This document shows positions 59,221 to 64,000 of a stretch of DNA of 64,000 nucleotides, piece after piece; position 1 is the stretch's first letter, and every line of letters starts with the position of its first letter. This DNA comes from Ramlibacter sp. (GTDB taxonomy: Bacteria > Pseudomonadota > Gammaproteobacteria > Burkholderiales > Burkholderiaceae_C), in contig JADJPY010000006.1 of NCBI GenBank assembly GCA_016713005.1, positions 45,776 through 109,775 of the forward strand, read 5' to 3'. The translations under genes and the position numbers were made by a program. Below the pieces are notes generated by a model. The model was not told the DNA's origin, did no database searches, and worked only from the letters and a program-made list of their open reading frames with translations.

Positions 59221-59690
59221 CTACAGCGGCAGATGCGTAAATGCATCGAGGACGCGTGTCTCCAGTTGCACCCGATGGACGCTGAAGCGCCAGCCGCTCC
59301 CGACCCGCACCAGCTCGTCAAGGTAGCGGCCCACCACGAAGAGGCTGGTCTCCCCTGTTGGCAGGGTGCGAAATACCGAGAAGGCCGTTTGCCCTCGCGC
59401 CGCGTCACCCGTCACGCTCACCAGCGGCGGCCCCAGCACGTGCAGACGCTTGGCCGGATCACGCACGTGTCTCGGCACCTCCGAGATGGTTTTTGCAGCA
59501 GCGGCAATTCCTGCTTCCACCATGCCAGCTCCTTGCCAAGCTCAGTGCTGTACGCGGTGATCTCGTACAAGCCATCCGAATGGAACTGCTCCAGCCATTC
59601 GGAAAGCTTCTCGGCGTTCAACAGCGCGGCCGTGCGCTGGATGAACTGCTGCACCTCGAACGCGTCCAGAAAGATTCTCGTAGCTCACAG
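59221..59690 (-). pseudogene. SnoaL/ring-hydroxylating dioxygenase beta subunit-like protein, frameshifted
   Basis: NTF2-like fold of ~155 residues read across three frames: FLDAFEVQQFIQRTAALLNAEKLSEWLEQF, YEITAYSTE and WWKQELPLLQ, TISEVPRHVRDPAKRLHVLG, VFRTLPTGETSLFVVGRYLDELVR, ETRVLDAFTHLPL. This pattern is typical of small subunits of aromatic-ring dioxygenases, which are structural rather than catalytic. No alpha subunit is visible next to it. Start uncertain. Confidence 0.6.
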
Positions 59691-59817
59691 CGTCACCTCT
59701 TGTGCGTGCGCTTCGAACGGTGCCGACGCGCTTCGCCCCATCAGCCGGCTCCACTCTTGATAGTAGGCTCGCAGGTTCGCGTCGTCCGTCGGATTGAGGT
59801 CTTCCTAATCACCGGGT

Positions 59818-60290
59818 CATTCTGCGCATGTCGCGCAAGAAGTTGAGGTCTTCTATCGCTGGCACCCGCTGTACGAGCGTCGCGTAAGGCGCCAGTACAG
59901 CGAGCAGCGAGCCAACGGCGACGTGGTTCACGTCGAGGCGTCGCCCGGCATCGTCATCGTCGTGCCGGCATGGATGCTCGACGCCGTCGCGTGCACGGCC
60001 ATGGAACTCGGCGCACCGAGAGCGTCGGTACAGGCGCTCGCGGAGTTACACCTGCAGCTGTCCGAGCTTGGACTTCGACGAAGCTTCGCCGGTGTTCAAC
60101 CCACGGGCGAGCAATCCCATGACCCAGTCCTCCGCACGACGCGCAAGCCGTCGATCGCAGTGCCGTCACGTCCGCCAGCGCCGCAGCAACCGAGCATGTC
60201 GTTCGAGTCCGCCGTGCTGCAGGAACTGAGATCGATCGAGCGAACCAGCGCGGTCGCACACTGGCGCTCCTGCTGCTGCAAGCGGCCGGC
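59818..60290 (+). pseudogene. Accessory protein of the serine-recombinase element
   Basis: Contains EVEVFYRWHPLYERRVRRQYSEQRANGD and VVPAWMLDAVACTAMELGAPR, which correspond to the small ORF that precedes large serine recombinases in a family of mobile elements (DUF5372-like). Its frame is lost at both ends. Function unknown. Confidence 0.5.
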
Positions 60291-60322
60291 CTGGACGCAG
60301 GGGGTGACGATGGCGAACTCTG

Positions 60323-61607
60323 GTGTTGCCGGCCGCCGTTCTGCGGCGCAAGGCGGTCGTTTACGTGCGCCAATCCACTCAGACGCAAGTCCAGACCAAT
60401 CTGGAGAGCCAGCGCCGCCAGTACGACCTGGTGGAGGAAGCGCGACGCCGGGGTTCGCGCAGATCGAAGTCATCGACGACGACCTCGGGCGCTCTGCCAG
60501 TGGCATGGTGGCGCGCCCCGGTTTCGATCGGTTGGTTGCATGGCTGTGCGCCGGCGAAGTCGGCGCGGTTCTTGCTTCGATGCATCACGGCTGGCGCGCA
60601 ACGGACGCGACTGGCACCACCTGCTGGAGCTGTGTGGCTTGGTCGAGGCCCGGGTGATCGATCTGGACGGCGTGTATGACCCGTGTCAGCCGAACGAGCG
60701 GCTGCTGCTGGGAATGAAGGCGGCATCAGCGAATTCGAGTTGGGCGTTCTCAAGGCACGCATGGCTGACGCTGCGCGGGCCAAGGCCCATCGCGGCGAAC
60801 TGCGCATCAGCGTGCCAGTCGGCTACGTCTGGCACCGAGAGGTCGGCCTCGGGTTCGATCCCGACGCGCGGCTGCAGGAGGCGATCCGATTAATCTTCGA
60901 GCGCGTTCGCAAGCTGGGCAGCGCTCGCCAGGTGCTGCTGTCGCTGGCAGCTGATGGCGTGCACTTCCCGCGGCCCTCAGACGGCAAGAAGATGGTCAGC
61001 TTCGACTGGACGCCGATCCGCTACCGCAAGCGATCAGGCGCAGACCTCGGCACCTGCACCGGATCTGGCCGGCCTAGCTGACGATCTCGCCGCAGCGTGG
61101 AATTCGCCGCATGTCACGATGCGGAACGCGCCAGCAGCTGCTGCGCACCCTCGTGAAGGACCCTGAGCATCACCTCCCATTGCATGGCTGCCGCACGCCC
61201 GAAGAGGCGCTGGCCGTCATGCGCAGCATGGCCGGCAAGTGGGCGAGCACATCGCCGCGTCGCTCAACCGCATGACGCTTCCGACGGGTCAGGGCAAGAC
61301 CTGGACCGCGCATCGCGTTGCCTCGGTGCGGATGGTCAATGACATTCGTGCCTACCGCTCCGCGCATCAGGATGGCGAATGGTTGACGATGTCGGAGGCT
61401 GCAGCCAAGCTCGGTGTCACGAATCACTGCATCCGGCGCCTGATCAAGGCAGGGCTGCTGCCCGCCGAACAGGTCGTCGCGAGAGCGCCGTACCAGATCC
61501 GCGCCGACGATCTGCTCGATCAGCGCGTCATCGAGGCTGCCGCGCGAACAGCTCGCCCGTGTCGCATCGATGGCGGGAATCAGGTTCCAATGTTTTCAAG
61601 CACTTAA
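60323..61607 (+). mobile_element. Large serine recombinase, frameshifted
   Basis: Catalytic N-terminus KAVVYVRQSTQTQVQ with the Ser nucleophile, then VIDDDLGRSASGMVARPGFDRL, ASRLARNGRDWHHLLELC, the long recombinase domain (EFELGVLKARMADAARAKAHRGELRISVPVGYVW) and a C-terminal excisionase-like HTH (LTMSEAAAKLGVTNHCIRRLIKAG). Four or more shifts and probably a small deletion near 61170 break it. It would have mobilised the surrounding element. Confidence 0.72.
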
Positions 61608-61770
61608 CGAAAGCGGGCACCACCCGGGCAGGCCATCACCACCGGCTTCAAGGCGCGTTCGCCCCAGTTGTTGTCGGCCTCAGGATGCCGTGCTCCACGA
61701 AGGTGTTCAACGCCACCCAGTTGCTCAGCGCGTAGCCGAACGCCTCTCCAGCGGAGGATTCGGCAACACC
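61604..61770 (-). mobile_element. IS66-type transposase C-terminal fragment
   Basis: EAFGYALSNWVALNTFVEHGIL followed in the next frame by EADNNWGERALKPVVM: the conserved end of IS66-family TnpC, with the D-N-N/ER signature. Only about 50 residues remain, and the usual GRKNWLF segment is missing. Confidence 0.6.
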
Positions 61771-61839
61771 GTCGGTGCGTGCGCGGCCGAATGCCTGCAT
61801 CTTCAACGAATGCGGAGCAGGCGAACTGGAAGGCATCAA

Positions 61840-62180
61840 GCGACGGCGTTTGGGCAGCCAAGCATGGCAGGAACTGTTTCGGCGGCATGCGGAAAGCGGA
61901 GAGCCGATCGGCACGTTCTGCCGGCGCGAGGGGTGAGCGCGCAAGCTATCGGCGCTGGAAGGCCCGTTTGGACGAGCAAGCGTCGACGGCGGCGACCAAG
62001 TCGCCGAGGGGGGACGCGCCGAAGCCGGGCGCAGTGACGGCGGCGCCGTTTGTCGATCGGGCGCGCTCGGCACGATGCCCACTGCCGCCAGGCCGGCTCG
62101 AGGTGCGACTGGATCTCGGTGGGGGCGCTCGCCGACCCGGACCGCCGGCTCAAAGTGCGGCAGGCGCAAACCGCCGCTGA
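61840..62180 (+). mobile_element. IS66-type accessory ORF (TnpA-like) fragment
   Basis: SQAWQELFRRHAESGEPIGTFCRREG and YRRWKARLDEQAS in adjacent frames match the first ORF of IS66 elements, which encodes a small DNA-binding accessory protein. It is opposite in strand to the TnpC fragment, so the IS is rearranged, not intact. Confidence 0.5.
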
Positions 62181-62235
62181 CGCAACAACTGCACGACTGG
62201 CCACGCGGCCAATGGTCGATTACAAGATATAGTCA

Positions 62236-62500
62236 GGAAGGCTGCTTTGCTTCACCCCCGACCCGGAGATCGCGTGGATGCTCCCCGGCATCCGCCAGCC
62301 GACCGTCACGCGAGGTGGCACTGATCCGCATTATCACCTTCCGCGTCGGCAAGATCGCACATGGACATATCTACTGGGATCAGCCCTCGTTTCTGGTGCA
62401 GATCGGGCTGCTCGTCCGGACAAACTGCCTGTGGTCTGCATCAATGCGGTGCGCAAGGTGCTCCACCCGAAGCTGCCTTCCAGCCACCTCCTGTCGAGGG
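62236..62500 (+). pseudogene. SnoaL-like ester cyclase, C-terminal fragment
   Basis: Across two frames: MLPGIRPT-like segment, IITFRVGKIAHGHIYWDQPSFLVQIGLLV and AVRKVLHPKLPSSHLL, the end of polyketide-cyclase/ester-cyclase proteins that often adjoin dienelactone hydrolases. The N-terminal half is missing on the side of the IS66 remnant. Confidence 0.55.
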
Positions 62501-62541
62501 ACGTCAGCGCTGACGACCTACGCAGCGCGTGCAAACGAGAT

Positions 62542-63354
62542 TCAGGCCGCCAATGCCAGCAGGCGCAGCGGGTTTGTGGACCAGGATAGCTTCCCGCTCC
62601 GGCGCCTCGGGAACGAAGGTGGCCAAGGCATCCACCAGCGCGGTGTCCTCCGGCACCCTGGCGGCATCGAAGTAGCCCGTGTGCGGCCAATCTGTTCCCC
62701 ACAACAAGCGGTCGGGACGGGCGCTCACCAGCGCCTGCGCCAACGGCGCTACATCGGCATACGGCGCCCCCTGCCGCGAGATGCGGTCTGCGCCGCTGAG
62801 CTTGATCCAGAAGTTGCCGCGCGCAAGCAGCGAGCAGGATCTGGAACGGCTCCTGTGCGACACCTCCTGCTGGGTCCACCGGCCCAAATGGTCAATGACA
62901 ACGCACCGGAATGGCCTAGCCACTCTCGCAGGCGCGCGATGTCGGCACCATAGCAAAATAGTTCTCGACGAACCAGCCTCCAGGGCGCAATGCAGCGCAC
63001 CACATGATTGAATACGGTCGGTCCAACGAGCCGCCGTGCTGCGGTTGAAGGCGAAGCGCACGCGTGCCGCGCGCGTGCAGCCGGCGCACGACGCCCGGGT
63101 GAGGGGGACGCATCCAGGCGGACCACGGCTAAGCTTAACGGCCGTCGGAGGCGCCACGGCATCCAGGTCGACCGCGTTGTCGAACCGGTGCGTGTTGCGC
63201 ACCACCAGCCGCGTGCGAATCCAGGGGCTATCGTGCAGGCGAAGGCACGCTCCACCGGTGCGTCGGGCGGCGTACCGCTGCGCTTCGCTCCATACGGAAA
63301 GCGAAGTTGCGGCCCTAGGGCGTGAAAGTGCGTGTCCCATGATCCGTGAGGCAC
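62542..63354 (-). pseudogene. Amidohydrolase, 2-pyrone-4,6-dicarboxylate hydrolase-like, frameshifted
   Basis: TIM-barrel metal-dependent hydrolase. GTG 63354, metal motif WDTHFH, RFPYGAKRSGTPPDAP, then VVIDHLGRW, FWIKLSGADRIS, RLLWGTDWPH and AILVHNPLRLLALAA after repair. The layout matches LigI, which opens the lactone PDC in protocatechuate 4,5-cleavage. Three or more frameshifts; the expected length (271 codons) is conserved. Confidence 0.68.
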
Positions 63355-63410
63355 ATAGCCACGGGCGCGCCGTCACAGGCCGCGGACCCAGGCAATCAGG
63401 GATCGGTTGC

Positions 63411-64000
63411 TCACTCAGGCGCTGCCGGAATGACCAGGAACTGGCCCGCTTGCAGCACCGCGGCACACATGGCGTCTCGGCGCTGCTCAGATAGGTGGCC
63501 GGATCCGCCAGCGCCTGCAGTTCAGCGTTCGAAAGCACCCTCTACCGCTGGAATTTCCGCCAGGACGGATTCGAGCGGGACATCTCGCTCTATGCTGCGC
63601 GGCAGGCCTCGCACCAGGTCGCGCCCAAGCGACCGAGCGGCAAGTGCAAGCGCCATCATGAAGCGTTCGCTCCAGCATGACGCCCCGCGTGCCGTTCAGG
63701 TTGCGCCGCATGCGGTTAGGGAATACTGCAGATCCTCCAGCAGCAGGACGGGTTAAGCCCAGGCATCGCTCGGCTGCGACATGAACGGGCCCGTGACCAC
63801 CTGCAGCTCGAGCAGGGCCCCTCGCCGCTGCGTTCCTGCCGCCGTCGGCCGGCCAGCAGTGTGACACTCATCATCGCACTTGCCGACCGTCGCCGCGGGC
63901 GACGGTGTGCGCGCAATAGAATGGGATTCGCTTCAGTGGCAGCGCTGCTGGTGTCCTTGCCACCGGCGTGGGGGCTCCGCCACTTCTCCGATCTCGGTGC
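63411..64000 (-). pseudogene. PcaB-like lyase (fumarase/aspartase superfamily), C-terminal part, frameshifted
   Basis: Enters from the right edge. EIGEVAEP, a degenerate version of the superfamily signature around 63920-63950 (expected SSAMPHKRNP, here with ANPIL), LLELQVVTGPFMSQPSDAWA, RMRRNLNGTRGVML, MMALALAARSLGRDLVRGLP and AELQALADPATYLSSAE are read from shifting frames. This fits 3-carboxy-cis,cis-muconate cycloisomerase of the beta-ketoadipate pathway or a close relative. It lies 57 bases upstream of the amidohydrolase in the same direction. Confidence 0.6.

Overview
The window reads as a chromosomal segment of a GC-rich beta-proteobacterium of the order Burkholderiales, most likely family Comamonadaceae. 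The basis is the beta-proteobacterial housekeeping proteins and their order (rimP-nusA-infB-rbfA-truB-typA; smpB/ratA; guaB-guaA) and a palindrome-headed repeat of about 66 bp that recurs seven times in the first 33 kb. No rRNA, tRNA or CRISPR array was seen.

Layout. 0-22.3 kb is core genome: the end of an ornithine/lysine/arginine decarboxylase, fabI, a yejABEF peptide-type ABC importer, the translation operon rimP-nusA-infB-rbfA-truB-typA, an EamA permease, a 3-hydroxyisobutyryl-CoA hydrolase-like enzyme, smpB, ratA, an RnfH-family gene, and guaB-guaA. GuaA carries one frameshift. At 22.3-26.04 kb a low-GC island of six genes (AraC-type regulator plus five divergent genes with thiol-redox and AhpD-like folds) sits at the 3' end of guaA between 13-bp direct repeats. 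26-39 kb returns to core-like sequence: PaiB-type protein, a TadA-haloalkane dehalogenase fusion, LD-carboxypeptidase, aldehyde dehydrogenase, adenylate cyclase-FHA protein, penicillin acylase, a lipoprotein and a 1,088-residue exported repeat protein.

39-48 kb is accessory. Its centrepiece is a six-gene operon: three response regulators of one unusual architecture, a six-TM histidine kinase, a small protein and a LuxR-type regulator. It resembles the Legionella LqsS/LqsR and Janthinobacterium JqsS/JqsR signalling systems but has no autoinducer synthase in the window. Next come a structured leader RNA with a 69-residue ORF and a PAPS-reductase-like PP-loop protein coupled to a small His-rich exported protein.

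48-64 kb encodes a sulfite-handling module: SoeABC-type molybdenum oxidoreductase, SulP transporter, divergent LysR regulator, and a TauE/SafE permease. It also holds extra copies of the soeC 3' end, a hemerythrin, a carboxyltransferase tail, a serine recombinase with IS66 scraps, and pieces of aromatic catabolism (dioxygenase beta-like protein, ester cyclase, PDC-hydrolase-like amidohydrolase, PcaB-like lyase). Nearly every gene here is broken by single-base indels while keeping full length, so either the sequence is of lower quality here or decay is very recent.
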